From Peribacillus simplex (GTDB lineage: Bacteria > Bacillota > Bacilli > Bacillales > DSM-1321): DNA of 63,203 nt. The translations under genes were made by a program, and so were the position numbers. The number at the start of each line of letters is the position of its first letter. The first letter of the stretch is position 1. The notes beneath the pieces are model-generated. The model saw nothing but the letters and a program-made list of their open reading frames with translations, was not told the origin of the DNA and did not search any database. Shown piece after piece: positions 1 through 8,249 of the stretch. Where the stretch lies: NCBI RefSeq assembly GCF_900156045.1, contig NZ_FTMX01000014.1, positions 1 to 63,203 of the forward strand, written 5' to 3'.

Positions 1-97
1 GTAAGATCCCTGAAAGATGATCAGGTTGATAGGTCAGAGGTGGAAGCATGGTGACATGTGGAGCTGACTGATACTAATAGATCGAGGACTTAACCTA
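1..97 (+). rRNA. 23S rRNA, 3' end (partial)
   Basis: The first ~97 bases match the conserved 3' end of bacterial 23S rRNA: the GTGACATGTGGAGCTGACTG stretch, then ACTAATAGATCGAGGACTTAACC. The gene begins upstream of the window. It is followed by a short A/T-rich spacer and 5S rRNA, the usual 16S-23S-5S order of Bacillaceae. The exact 3' end is estimated. Confidence 0.95.
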
Positions 98-160
98 CGC
101 TTTAAAAAATGAAATACCTTCTTATTATCTAGTTTTGAAGGAACAACGTTCCTTACATGT

Positions 161-276
161 TTGGTGGCGATAGCGAAGAGGTCACACCCGTTCCCATTCC
201 GAACACGGCAGTTAAGCTCTTCAGCGCCGATGGTAGTTGGGGGTCTCCCCCTGTGAGAGTAGGACGCCGCCAAGCC
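161..276 (+). rRNA. 5S rRNA
   Basis: A ~116-base gene beginning TTTGGTGGCGATAGCG, with the conserved internal CCGTTCCCATTCCGAACACG and ending CGCCGCCAAGCC. The terminal helix (TTGGTGGCG with CGCCGCCAA) closes the molecule. It lies ~65 bases after the 23S end and is followed directly by a terminator, so it is the last gene of the rRNA operon. No tRNA genes follow. Confidence 0.97.
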
Positions 277-280
277 ATTT

Positions 281-315
281 AAAAAGATCAGCCATCCTGG
301 CTGGTCTTTTTTTTG
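281..315 (+). terminator. rRNA operon terminator
   Basis: Stem GATCAGCC / GGCTGGTC (one T-G wobble) with a short loop, followed by eight T residues. It closes the rRNA operon just after 5S. Confidence 0.9.
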
Positions 316-713
316 TATTGATATATTTTCATCTTTCAGGGAGAAGTGAGGTAGATTAACATCTTGTTCGGCCTATAGACTAATCTAGTCGACCTTAAAC
401 GAAATAGTTAAACCAGGAGACTATTAATTCCGACCAAAATTGGAAAAATCGACCTTTAGCCTATTTAATTCGACCTATCGTTAAAACTTGAATTGAAATA
501 ATTCATGAGAGCAAGATACGGATATGTACCGATCATGGAGCAATGGTTAATTTCATGAATCAGGCTATAGTAATTCAGAAGGGGAGAAGGGTAGGGTAGT
601 GAAGGGGATGCATAATTTATGAGCGTAGGGCTTTAACTGAAGACAGGGATATCATTATCTGAGGCATTATGGAATTTCTATTATGATGAAATCGGTTTTA
701 TTGAAATGTATTC
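316..713. other. Intergenic region with phased CGACC repeats
   Basis: About 400 bases with no convincing open reading frame on either strand. The only structure seen is a short A/T-flanked word TCGACC (TCCGACC once) at about 389, 429, 449 and 470. The spacings of roughly 40, 20 and 21 bases put the copies on one face of the helix. Function unknown. Confidence 0.4.
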
Positions 714-742
714 TTGTCTTTACTTGTTCTTTTCATTATACT
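714..742 (+). promoter_or_regulatory. Sigma-A promoter for the NETI gene
   Basis: TTGTCT (714-719), a 17-base spacer, then TATACT (737-742). It lies ~70 bases upstream of the NETI-motif gene. No other promoter of this quality is seen between the rRNA terminator and that gene. Confidence 0.5.
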
Positions 743-813
743 AGGAAGAATTTATTGTTGATGAATGCTAAGGACGAAGACAGGCAAAATAGATGATGGA
801 AGGGATCGGTATT

Positions 814-1014
814 GTGAGTAAAAAGAGTAAGGAAAAGTTTGAGGTCATCGAGGGCGAGACGATCGATGCGTGTTTAGATCGAATTAAAGCGGCAGGATAC
901 TTTCCTGTAAGGCGGACGGAGGAGCCTATCTTTGCCGAGAGAATTGAGAATGGCAAAGTCCAATATGTGCCAGCTGATCGAAAAATTGTATTCGAAGCAA
1001 AATTAATTGAGTAA
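814..1014 (+). CDS. NETI motif-containing protein (YebG-like)
   Basis: A small basic protein of about 66 residues carrying a GETID sequence near its N-terminus, matching the NETI motif of the B. subtilis YebG family. In B. subtilis yebG lies immediately upstream of purE, and this gene has the same position. The GTG at 814 is preferred over the ATG at 793 because GGAAGGG sits 9 bases before it and the protein then starts at the family position (MSKKSKEKFEV). Function is unknown. The stop codon overlaps the start of the PurR-box region of the purine leader. Confidence 0.85.
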   Translation: MSKKSKEKFEVIEGETIDACLDRIKAAGYFPVRRTEEPIFAERIENGKVQYVPADRKIVFEAKLIE

Positions 1015-1057
1015 AACACGAACGATTAATTAATATCATGTAAAAATATTCGATTTT
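1013..1057 (+). promoter_or_regulatory. Inverted PurR boxes
   Basis: A box AAACACGAACGAT (about 1013-1026) faces an inverted box, AATATTCGATTTT read on the plus strand (about 1045-1057). Both resemble the B. subtilis PurBox AWWWCCGAACWWT, in the usual inverted arrangement just upstream of the pur promoter. By family knowledge PurR binds here and PRPP relieves repression. No purR gene is in the window. The second box is the weaker match. Confidence 0.65.
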
Positions 1058-1060
1058 AAC

Positions 1061-1089
1061 TTGACATTAAAATGGCCGGAAGGTAAGAT
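1061..1089 (+). promoter_or_regulatory. purE operon sigma-A promoter
   Basis: A consensus -35 TTGACA (1061-1066), exactly 17 bases, then TAAGAT (1084-1089). Transcription would start about 10-15 bases before the riboswitch aptamer, so the whole leader is transcribed. Confidence 0.85.
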
Positions 1090-1106
1090 GAAGTTACATT
1101 AATACA

Positions 1107-1175
1107 TCTCATATAATCATGGGGATATGGCCCAAAAGTTTCTACCTGATGACCGTAAATCATCGGACTATGAGA
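1107..1175 (+). ncRNA. Purine riboswitch, guanine class
   Basis: P1 is seven perfect pairs, TCTCATA (1107-1113) with TATGAGA (1169-1175). The junction and loop words ATAAT, GATATGG, AGTTTCTACC and CCGTAAA are all in place. The ligand-pairing base in GGAC-TATG (C1168) is C, as in guanine-binding aptamers, rather than the U of adenine ones. The 3' strand of P1 and the following bases (GAGAAAAGC, 1172-1180) can instead pair with GCTTTCTC (1252-1259) inside the downstream terminator. This gives a ligand-on, terminator-on switch controlling purE-purD. Confidence 0.96.
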
Positions 1176-1240
1176 AAAGCATCTGACTATTTCGGAAACT
1201 AGCCAAGTCTTTTTGCACTTTTTCAAAAAGGCTTTCTTTT

Positions 1241-1288
1241 CCGGACAGGTTGCTTTCTCGATGAGGAAGCAACCTGTCCGGTTTTTTT
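1241..1288 (+). terminator. Riboswitch-controlled terminator of the pur operon
   Basis: A 15-bp perfect stem, CCGGACAGGTTGCTT with its complement, around an 11-base loop, followed by seven T residues. The 5' strand and loop overlap the stretch that can pair with the 3' side of riboswitch P1, so guanine binding should favour this hairpin. Confidence 0.93.
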
Positions 1289-1368
1289 ATTTACATGTTA
1301 TAGATAATGATAAGCGTCCGTCTACATACTCGGGACGCCATAATATGAGTGTTGGAGGGAAAGATGAT

Positions 1369-1857
1369 ATGAAACCGCAAGTTGGGGTTATTATGGGAAG
1401 TGTCTCGGATTGGGAAACGATGAAATACGCTTGTGAATCATTGGAACAGCTTGAGATTCCCTATGAAAAAAGAGTCGTTTCCGCCCATCGGACGCCGGAT
1501 TTACTATTTGAATATGCAGAGAGTGCAAAAGACAGAGATATTAAAGTGATTATTGCCGGAGCAGGCGGGGCTGCACATCTTCCAGGTATGACCGCCGCTA
1601 AAACGATTGTCCCTGTGATAGGCGTGCCAATACAGTCGAAGGCATTAAATGGGATGGATTCGTTATTATCGATTGTTCAAATGCCTGGTGGCGTACCGGT
1701 TGCAACGGTTGCGATCGGAAAAGCGGGCGCAGTCAATGCCGGTTTGTTTGCGGCTCAAATATTAGCAGCTTTTGATTCTGACATTGCTGATAGGTTAGAG
1801 GCTTTACGAAACGAAACCAGAGAAAAGGTGTTACAGAGCAGTGAACAACTTAAATAA
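1369..1857 (+). CDS. purE: N5-carboxyaminoimidazole ribonucleotide mutase
   Basis: Converts N5-CAIR to CAIR in de novo IMP synthesis, working after PurK. The 162-residue protein has the family length and shows the MGSVSDWETM start, the SAHRTP loop and the GAGGAAHLPGM motif. The ATG at 1369 is chosen because GGAGGGA (1354-1360) lies 8 bases upstream and the product starts at MKPQVGVIMGS; the in-frame starts at 1213 and 1345 lie inside the leader or overlap the ribosome site. It is the first gene of the purine operon, behind the riboswitch terminator, and its 3' end overlaps purK by 17 bases. Confidence 0.96.
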   Translation: MKPQVGVIMGSVSDWETMKYACESLEQLEIPYEKRVVSAHRTPDLLFEYAESAKDRDIKVIIAGAGGAAHLPGMTAAKTIVPVIGVPIQSKALNGMDSLLSIVQMPGGVPVATVAIGKAGAVNAGLFAAQILAAFDSDIADRLEALRNETREKVLQSSEQLK

Positions 1858-3001
1858 TACAGTCATTTTACCGGGACAGACCATTGGAATAATCGGCGGC
1901 GGGCAATTGGGCAGGATGATGGCCTTATCGGCTAAGGCATCGGGCTTTAAGATAGCGGTCCTTGAGCCGACTGCAGAAGGTCCATGTGCTCAAGTGGCGG
2001 ATATTGAAATCACTGGTGCTTATGATGATATCGAAGCATTGAAAAGATTAGCTGAGGTCAGTGACGTCATAACGTATGAGTTTGAGAATATCAGTTCAGA
2101 AGCCCTGGATTGGTTAAAGCAACATGCAGTTCTTCCGCAGGGCTCAGAATTATTAAAGCTGACACAGGATCGATTGACGGAGAAAAAAGCCATATCCGAT
2201 GCAGGAGCTTCCGTTGCTCCATATCGGGAAATACAGGATATTTCAGAAATTTACCTTCATATAGAGAATTTAGGGTACCCTAGTGTGTTAAAAACGACGC
2301 GGGGCGGTTATGATGGAAAAGGGCAGTTGGTCATTAAGGAAGAAGCCGATATCAAAAAGGCTGAATCCCTGCTCAAAACAGGTAAATGTGTGCTGGAAGC
2401 CTGGATTCCTTTCGTAAAAGAAATCTCCATTATCGTGACGCGCAAGGCGAATGGTGAGGCAAGTCATTTTCCGATTGCGGAAAACATTCATATTGAAAAC
2501 ATTCTTCATAAAAGTATTGTTCCCGCCCGTATTAGTCAACAAGCTGAACGGAAAGCTATTAACGAAGCTTTGCAGCTTGCAGAGAAACTTGATTTGGTGG
2601 GGACATTGGCAGTCGAGATGTTTTTAACCGCTCAGGATGAGATCATCATTAATGAATTAGCGCCAAGACCTCATAACTCAGGGCATTATACAATGGAGGC
2701 ATGTGAGACTTCACAGTTCGAACAGCATATAAGGGCTGTCTGCAATTGGCCGCTTGGAAATACGGCATTATTGAAGCCTGTGGTAATGATAAACATCCTT
2801 GGAGAGCATATCGGGCCCTTAATGGATGAAATTCCTACGCTTTCAGATTGGAAGGTTCACCTTTACGGTAAGAAAGAAGCCAAGATTAAGCGGAAAATGG
2901 GTCATGTGAATATTTTACGTCCAACGATTGAGGAAGCTCTTTTGGAAAGTGATCGAAGCAAAATTTGGAATCAACAGGTTGAAACGGAGGAAGTAAAATG
3001 A
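1841..3001 (+). CDS. purK: N5-carboxyaminoimidazole ribonucleotide synthetase
   Basis: ATP-grasp enzyme that carboxylates AIR with bicarbonate to give N5-CAIR for PurE. The 386-residue protein has the N-terminal GIIGGGQLGRM fold signature (residues ~16-26), the GGYDGKGQ phosphate-binding loop and the NELAPRPHNSGHYT catalytic segment. It starts at GTG 1841 inside purE (17-base overlap), consistent with translational coupling, and overlaps purB by four bases (ATGA). The ribosome site before the GTG is poor, so the exact start is less sure than the identity. Confidence 0.95.
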   Translation: MNNLNNTVILPGQTIGIIGGGQLGRMMALSAKASGFKIAVLEPTAEGPCAQVADIEITGAYDDIEALKRLAEVSDVITYEFENISSEALDWLKQHAVLPQGSELLKLTQDRLTEKKAISDAGASVAPYREIQDISEIYLHIENLGYPSVLKTTRGGYDGKGQLVIKEEADIKKAESLLKTGKCVLEAWIPFVKEISIIVTRKANGEASHFPIAENIHIENILHKSIVPARISQQAERKAINEALQLAEKLDLVGTLAVEMFLTAQDEIIINELAPRPHNSGHYTMEACETSQFEQHIRAVCNWPLGNTALLKPVVMINILGEHIGPLMDEIPTLSDWKVHLYGKKEAKIKRKMGHVNILRPTIEEALLESDRSKIWNQQVETEEVK

Positions 3002-4290
3002 TTGAACGTTATACCCGCCCAGAGATGGGAAACATTTGGACAGAAAAGAACCGCTTTAATGCGTGGTTGGAAGTTGAAATCTTAGCTTGTGAAGCATGGT
3101 CTGAATTAGGTGTCATTCCAAAAGAAGATGTGAAGCTTCTTCGTGAAAAGGCAACATTCGATGTGGACCGTATCAATGAAATCGAAAAAGATACACGCCA
3201 CGATGTTGTTGCTTTTACACGTGCGGTTTCTGAAACGTTGGGCGAAGAACGGAAATGGGTCCATTACGGACTGACTTCCACTGATGTAGTGGATACAGCT
3301 CTTTCATATGTGATAAAGCAAGCGAATGAAATCCTTGCCAAGGATTTAAATAACTTCGTGGAGATCCTGAAAAATAAAGCGAAAGAACATAAATACACGG
3401 TTCAAATGGGGCGTACACATGGAGTTCATGCTGAGCCGACCACTTTTGGGTTGAAACTGGCTCTTTGGTATCAAGAAATGAAACGCAATGTCGAACGTTT
3501 TGAAGAAGCTAGAAAGAACATAGAGGTTGGGAAAATCTCTGGAGCTGTCGGAACATACGCAAACATCGACCCGTTCGTTGAAAAATTCGTTTGTGAAAAA
3601 CTTGGCCTTGAAGCAGCGCCAATTTCAACACAAACATTGCAGCGCGATCGCCACGCACATTATATGAGCACATTGGCTTTAATAGCGACATCAATTGAAA
3701 AGTTCGCAGTGGAAATTCGCGGCTTGCAAAAAAGTGAAACACGCGAAGTGGAAGAATTCTTTGCAAAAGGACAAAAAGGATCTTCGGCAATGCCTCATAA
3801 ACGGAATCCAATCGGTTCTGAAAATATGACGGGTATGGCTCGTGTAATCCGCGGTTACATGATGACAGCATATGAGAATGTGCCATTATGGCATGAACGT
3901 GACATTTCACATTCTTCTGCTGAGCGCATCATCTTGCCGGATGCAACGATCGCATTAAACTACATGCTGAACCGTTTCAGCAACATAGTGAAGAACTTGA
4001 CCGTTTATCCAGAAAATATGAAACGCAATATGGACCGTACGCTTGGATTGATTTTCTCACAACGTGTACTGCTTTCCCTTATCGATAAAGGGCTTGTCCG
4101 TGAAGAAGCTTATGATACGGTTCAGCCGAAAGCGATGGAAGCATGGGAGCTTCAGGTTCCATTCCGAAGCCTGATCGAAAAGGATGATAAAATCACAAGC
4201 TTGCTTACGAAAGAAGAACTTGATGATTGTTTCGATCCTACACATCACCTGAAAAATGTTGATGTAATCTTTGATCGTTTAGGTTTATAA
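2998..4290 (+). CDS. purB: Adenylosuccinate lyase
   Basis: Acts twice in purine synthesis: it cleaves SAICAR to AICAR plus fumarate, and adenylosuccinate to AMP plus fumarate. The 430-residue protein is the usual length. It contains the fumarase/aspartase-superfamily signature SSAMPHKRNP, the TSTDVVDTA segment and the catalytic-region GRTHGVHAEPTTFG. Its ATG overlaps the purK stop by four bases, with GGAGG just upstream. It is followed by an unusual 100-base gap with a hairpin before purC. Confidence 0.97.
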   Translation: MIERYTRPEMGNIWTEKNRFNAWLEVEILACEAWSELGVIPKEDVKLLREKATFDVDRINEIEKDTRHDVVAFTRAVSETLGEERKWVHYGLTSTDVVDTALSYVIKQANEILAKDLNNFVEILKNKAKEHKYTVQMGRTHGVHAEPTTFGLKLALWYQEMKRNVERFEEARKNIEVGKISGAVGTYANIDPFVEKFVCEKLGLEAAPISTQTLQRDRHAHYMSTLALIATSIEKFAVEIRGLQKSETREVEEFFAKGQKGSSAMPHKRNPIGSENMTGMARVIRGYMMTAYENVPLWHERDISHSSAERIILPDATIALNYMLNRFSNIVKNLTVYPENMKRNMDRTLGLIFSQRVLLSLIDKGLVREEAYDTVQPKAMEAWELQVPFRSLIEKDDKITSLLTKEELDDCFDPTHHLKNVDVIFDRLGL

Positions 4291-4300
4291 AAGTGAAGGC

Positions 4301-4337
4301 GGCAAACATGGCACCTCTAAACGGTGATATGTTTGCC
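4301..4337 (+). promoter_or_regulatory. Intercistronic hairpin between purB and purC
   Basis: GGCAAACAT (4301-4309) pairs perfectly with ATGTTTGCC (4329-4337), and the inner arms CACC and GGTG can pair as well. No T-run follows, so it is not a typical terminator. It sits in the only sizeable gap inside the operon and could be an mRNA processing or stability element. That role is inference. Confidence 0.6.
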
Positions 4338-4393
4338 AAGCCTGATCAATGGCAGGAAGATTCATAATATTCACAATGTGGGGGTCTGGACAG

Positions 4394-5113
4394 ATGGAAA
4401 AACGAGAATTGTTGTATGAAGGAAAAGCGAAACAGATTTTTGCAACGGACAACAGTGAAATAGTATGGGTGGAATACAAGGATTCGGCAACAGCGTTCAA
4501 TGGTGAGAAGAAATCAGAGATTGCCGGAAAAGGTAAGTTGAATAATCAAATTACTAGCTTACTTTTTTCAAAGCTTGCCCAAGAAAATATCCCGTCCCAT
4601 TTTATTGAAAAGCTTTCCGACAGGGAGCAGCTAGTCAAGAGGGTATCCATCATTCCGCTTGAAGTAGTTGTCAGAAATACGGCAGCCGGCAGTTTTTCTA
4701 AAAGGACTGGCATTGAAGAAGGCCAGCCGCTCAAGAAGACGCTGATAGAGTTTTACTATAAAGACGACGAGCTCGGCGATCCTCTGTTAACGGAAGACCA
4801 TATTGAAGAATTGGAACTTGCAAGCAAGGAAGATGTAGCCATTTTAAAAGAAAAGGCACAAGAGATCAGTATCGTCTTAACTTCCTTCTTTAAAGAATTG
4901 GACATTAAATTGATTGATTTTAAATTAGAGTTCGGCAAAACCCCGAATGGAGACATTTTGCTGGCAGATGAAATTTCACCTGATACCTGCCGATTATGGG
5001 ATATTAACACGAACGAAAAGTTAGACAAAGATGTATTCCGCCGTAATTTAGGAAGTTTAACGGATGCTTACGAAAAAATACTAGCAAAGTTGGAGGGCAC
5101 TCAACATGTATAA
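4394..5113 (+). CDS. purC: SAICAR synthetase
   Basis: Ligates aspartate to CAIR using ATP to give SAICAR. The 239-residue protein starts MEKRELLYEGKAKQIF, typical of Firmicute PurC, and carries the EVVVRNTAAGS and LADEISPDTCRLWD family motifs. The ATG at 4394 is preferred to the in-frame ATG at 4349, which would add a non-family extension and lies near the purB-purC hairpin. A G-rich ribosome site (GGGGGT) is ~8 bases upstream. The 3' end overlaps purS by 8 bases. Confidence 0.95.
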   Translation: MEKRELLYEGKAKQIFATDNSEIVWVEYKDSATAFNGEKKSEIAGKGKLNNQITSLLFSKLAQENIPSHFIEKLSDREQLVKRVSIIPLEVVVRNTAAGSFSKRTGIEEGQPLKKTLIEFYYKDDELGDPLLTEDHIEELELASKEDVAILKEKAQEISIVLTSFFKELDIKLIDFKLEFGKTPNGDILLADEISPDTCRLWDINTNEKLDKDVFRRNLGSLTDAYEKILAKLEGTQHV

Positions 5114-5360
5114 GGTTAAGGTATATATCACACTACGCGAAAGTGTACTAGATCCACAGGGAGCAGCAGTGCAACAATCACTTCATAGCTTGACATATAA
5201 CGAAGTCAGTGATGTTCGAGTGGGGAAATACATTGAACTTACAATTAAAGATACGGATCGTGATTTAGATCAACTTGTGAAGGAAATGTGTGAAAAACTA
5301 TTGGCCAATACGGTAATTGAAGCTTACCGTTATGATGTTGAGGAGGTTATCACCCAATGA
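5106..5360 (+). CDS. purS: FGAM synthase subunit PurS
   Basis: Small structural subunit that joins PurQ and PurL into the formylglycinamidine ribonucleotide synthase complex of Gram-positive bacteria. The 84-residue length and the start MYKVKVYITLRESVLDPQG are typical, as is the order purC-purS-purQ-purL. Its ribosome site lies in the end of purC, and its stop overlaps the purQ start by four bases. Confidence 0.95.
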   Translation: MYKVKVYITLRESVLDPQGAAVQQSLHSLTYNEVSDVRVGKYIELTIKDTDRDLDQLVKEMCEKLLANTVIEAYRYDVEEVITQ

Positions 5361-6043
5361 AATTTGCTGTCATAGTTTTCCCTGGTTCCAATTGTGATGT
5401 CGATATGTACCATGCGATAAAGGATGCACTGGGGGAAGAAGTGGAGTATGTTTGGCACTCTACAGACAATCTAGATCAGTATGATGGGATTCTCCTTCCA
5501 GGAGGTTTCTCTTATGGAGACTATTTACGCTCTGGAGCAATTGCACGATTTTCGAATGTAATGGCCGAAGTCGTAAAAGCGGCACAAGCTGGAAAGCCTG
5601 TCTTGGGTGTCTGCAATGGTTTTCAGATTTTACTTGAAGCAGGACTTTTACCTGGAGCGATGCGCCGTAATGAAGGCTTGAAATTCATTTGCCGCAATGT
5701 AGGATTGAAGGTTGAAAATAATCAATCGATGTTCACGACAGGATATGAATTAAATGAAACGATTACGATCCCGGTTGCCCATGGTGAAGGGAATTACTAC
5801 TGCGATAATGAGACATTGGCTGAATTAAAACGAAATAACCGCATCTTGTTCACGTATGACGGTGAAAATCCAAACGGAAGCTTGGAACAGATAGCGGGAA
5901 TTACAAATGAACAAGGAAATGTCCTCGGAATGATGCCTCATCCCGAACGTGCTGTTGATTCGCTGCTTGGCAGTAAAGACGGCTTAAAGATTTTTCAATC
6001 CATCGTAAAAAACTGGAGGGAATCACATGTTATTACAGCTTGA
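5357..6043 (+). CDS. purQ: FGAM synthase glutaminase subunit PurQ
   Basis: Class I glutamine amidotransferase that releases ammonia from glutamine for PurL. The 228-residue protein has the nucleophile elbow VLGVCNGFQ (catalytic Cys) and the C-terminal HPE of MPHPERA, together with GGFSYGDYLRSGA near the N-terminus. The ribosome site GAGGAGG is strong. It overlaps purS by 4 bases and purL by 17. Confidence 0.96.
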   Translation: MKFAVIVFPGSNCDVDMYHAIKDALGEEVEYVWHSTDNLDQYDGILLPGGFSYGDYLRSGAIARFSNVMAEVVKAAQAGKPVLGVCNGFQILLEAGLLPGAMRRNEGLKFICRNVGLKVENNQSMFTTGYELNETITIPVAHGEGNYYCDNETLAELKRNNRILFTYDGENPNGSLEQIAGITNEQGNVLGMMPHPERAVDSLLGSKDGLKIFQSIVKNWRESHVITA

Positions 6044-8249
6044 ACCAAGTCCGGAAAAAATTAAATCGGATCGTTTGTACGCAACTATGGGACTATCCGA
6101 TGATGAATTTGCAATGGTGGAGAAAATCTTAGGCAGACTGCCGAATTATACGGAAACTGGATTGTTTTCGGTTATGTGGTCAGAGCATTGTTCCTACAAA
6201 AATTCGAAACCCATCTTAAGGAAGTTCCCGATTACAGGGGAGAAAGTGCTGCAAGGTCCTGGTGAAGGAGCAGGTATCGTTGATATCGGTGATGATCAGG
6301 CTGTCGTTTTTAAAATTGAAAGTCATAACCACCCTTCAGCAATAGAACCTTATCAAGGTGCTGCTACTGGTGTCGGTGGTATTATCCGTGATGTTTTCTC
6401 CATGGGTGCCCGTCCGATTGCGATGTTGAACTCGCTTCGCTTTGGTGAGTTAGACAATGATCGAGTGAAATATTTATTTAAAGAAGTAGTTGCCGGGATT
6501 GCAGGATACGGAAATTGTATCGGAATTCCAACTGTCGGCGGAGAAATTCAATTTGATCCATCGTATGAAGGGAATCCTCTAGTCAATGCCATGTGTGTAG
6601 GTTTGATCGATCATAAGGACATTAAAAAAGGCCAAGCGCATGGAGTGGGCAACACAGTGATGTATGTGGGTGCCAAAACTGGACGTGATGGAATCCATGG
6701 AGCAACATTTGCATCTGAAGAGCTATCAGAGTCTTCAGAAGAAAAACGGCCTGCCGTACAAGTAGGCGATCCATTCATGGAGAAACTGCTTTTGGAAGCC
6801 TGCCTTGAATTGATTCAAAATGATGCCCTTGTTGGTATTCAGGATATGGGAGCAGCGGGTCTTACAAGCTCATCTGCTGAGATGGCGAGTAAAGCTGGAT
6901 CAGGAATAAAAATGAATCTTGATTTGGTACCGCAGCGTGAAACGGGAATGACAGCATATGAAATGATGCTTTCTGAATCACAAGAGCGGATGCTGATCGT
7001 TGTAACTAAAGGACGCGAACAGGAAATCGTCGATTTGTTTACGAAATATGACTTAGAAGCGGTTGCTGTTGGAGAAGTAACGGATGACAAAAATCTAACA
7101 CTTTCCCATCAAGGTGAAATCGTTGCTGAGGTTCCGGTTGATGCATTGGCTGAAGAAGCTCCAATTTATCACAAGCCATCTGCAGAACCGCAATATTTCC
7201 GTGACTTCCAAAGCATGACGGCAGAAGTGCCTGTCATTGGAGATTATAAAGATACATTGGTATCACTTTTGAAACAACCGACAATTTCGAGTAAGGAATG
7301 GGTCTACGACCAATATGATTACATGGTCCGCACGAATACAGTCGTCTCACCTGGATCGGATGCGGCGGTAGTGCGTGTACGGGGTACGAATAAGGCTCTT
7401 GCCATGACGACGGATTGCAACTCCCGCTTTATTTATCTAGATCCTGAAACAGGTGGCAAAATCGCAGTGGCTGAAGCTGCCCGTAACATCATTTGCTCGG
7501 GTGCGGAGCCTTTGGCGATCACGGATTGCTTGAATTTTGGGAATCCAGAAAAACCTGAAATATTTTGGCAGTTGGAAAAAGCGGCAGACGGTATGAGTGA
7601 AGCTTGCAGAAGCTTAAGTACTCCTGTAATTGGCGGAAATGTCTCCCTTTACAATGAAACGAATGGTGAAGCGATTTATCCGACACCTGTAGTTGGGATG
7701 GTTGGTCTTGTCAGTGACCTTCAGCACATCACTACACAAACATTTAAAAATGAATCCGATTTGATTTATGTGGTCGGCGAAGCGAAAGTTGAATTTGGAG
7801 GCAGTGAATTACAGAAAATGCTTGAGGGTAAAATCTTTGGACGCGCTCCAGAACTTGATTTGGCCATTGAACAAAAACGTCAACAGCAAATTCTAACTGC
7901 AATCCAAAAAGGAATTGTTGCATCAGCCCATGACCTTTCGGAAGGCGGTTTGGCAGTGGCTTTAGCTGAATCTTTATTCGGGGCTAGCAAACTTGGGGCA
8001 AAAGTGAATATATCCGGCGAACTGGTATCCGAATTATTCAGTGAAACGCAATCACGTTTCTTACTGTCCATCAAACCTGAAAACAAATCGGCATTTGAAG
8101 CACTTGTTGAAGACGCGATATGCATAGGTTCAGTAACGGCTGATAATAAATTAGTCGTGGAGACAAGCATTGATAGCAAAGTATTGGAAGCGGACGTTGA
8201 AGATTTACAAACAGCTTGGAAGGGAGCCATACCATGCTTGCTGAAATAA
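6027..8249 (+). CDS. purL: FGAM synthase subunit PurL (small form)
   Basis: ATP-dependent amidation of FGAR to FGAM with ammonia supplied by PurQ. At 740 residues this is the small PurL form that needs PurS and PurQ. Visible motifs are SYKNSKP, the ESHNHPSAIEPYQGAATG segment, the IQDMGAAGL loop and the AHDLSEGGLAVALAE segment typical of the PurM-like fold. GGAGGG lies ~9 bases before the ATG, inside purQ. It overlaps purF by 16 bases. Confidence 0.97.
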   Translation: MLLQLEPSPEKIKSDRLYATMGLSDDEFAMVEKILGRLPNYTETGLFSVMWSEHCSYKNSKPILRKFPITGEKVLQGPGEGAGIVDIGDDQAVVFKIESHNHPSAIEPYQGAATGVGGIIRDVFSMGARPIAMLNSLRFGELDNDRVKYLFKEVVAGIAGYGNCIGIPTVGGEIQFDPSYEGNPLVNAMCVGLIDHKDIKKGQAHGVGNTVMYVGAKTGRDGIHGATFASEELSESSEEKRPAVQVGDPFMEKLLLEACLELIQNDALVGIQDMGAAGLTSSSAEMASKAGSGIKMNLDLVPQRETGMTAYEMMLSESQERMLIVVTKGREQEIVDLFTKYDLEAVAVGEVTDDKNLTLSHQGEIVAEVPVDALAEEAPIYHKPSAEPQYFRDFQSMTAEVPVIGDYKDTLVSLLKQPTISSKEWVYDQYDYMVRTNTVVSPGSDAAVVRVRGTNKALAMTTDCNSRFIYLDPETGGKIAVAEAARNIICSGAEPLAITDCLNFGNPEKPEIFWQLEKAADGMSEACRSLSTPVIGGNVSLYNETNGEAIYPTPVVGMVGLVSDLQHITTQTFKNESDLIYVVGEAKVEFGGSELQKMLEGKIFGRAPELDLAIEQKRQQQILTAIQKGIVASAHDLSEGGLAVALAESLFGASKLGAKVNISGELVSELFSETQSRFLLSIKPENKSAFEALVEDAICIGSVTADNKLVVETSIDSKVLEADVEDLQTAWKGAIPCLLK

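Noticed and set aside
34..273. A 79-residue minus-strand reading frame at the window start
   Set aside because: It lies antisense over the 23S end and 5S rRNA and has no ribosome site or protein-like composition.
316..713. tRNA cluster after the rRNA operon
   Set aside because: No cloverleaf, T-loop GTTCRANTC or CCA-ended gene was found, although Bacillus rRNA operons often carry one.
1213..1368. N-terminal extension of PurE
   Set aside because: The added codons translate the riboswitch terminator; the ATG at 1369 with GGAGGGA gives the family length.
3509..3910. 133-residue minus-strand frame inside purB
   Set aside because: Shadow of a conserved gene; no ribosome site and biased composition.
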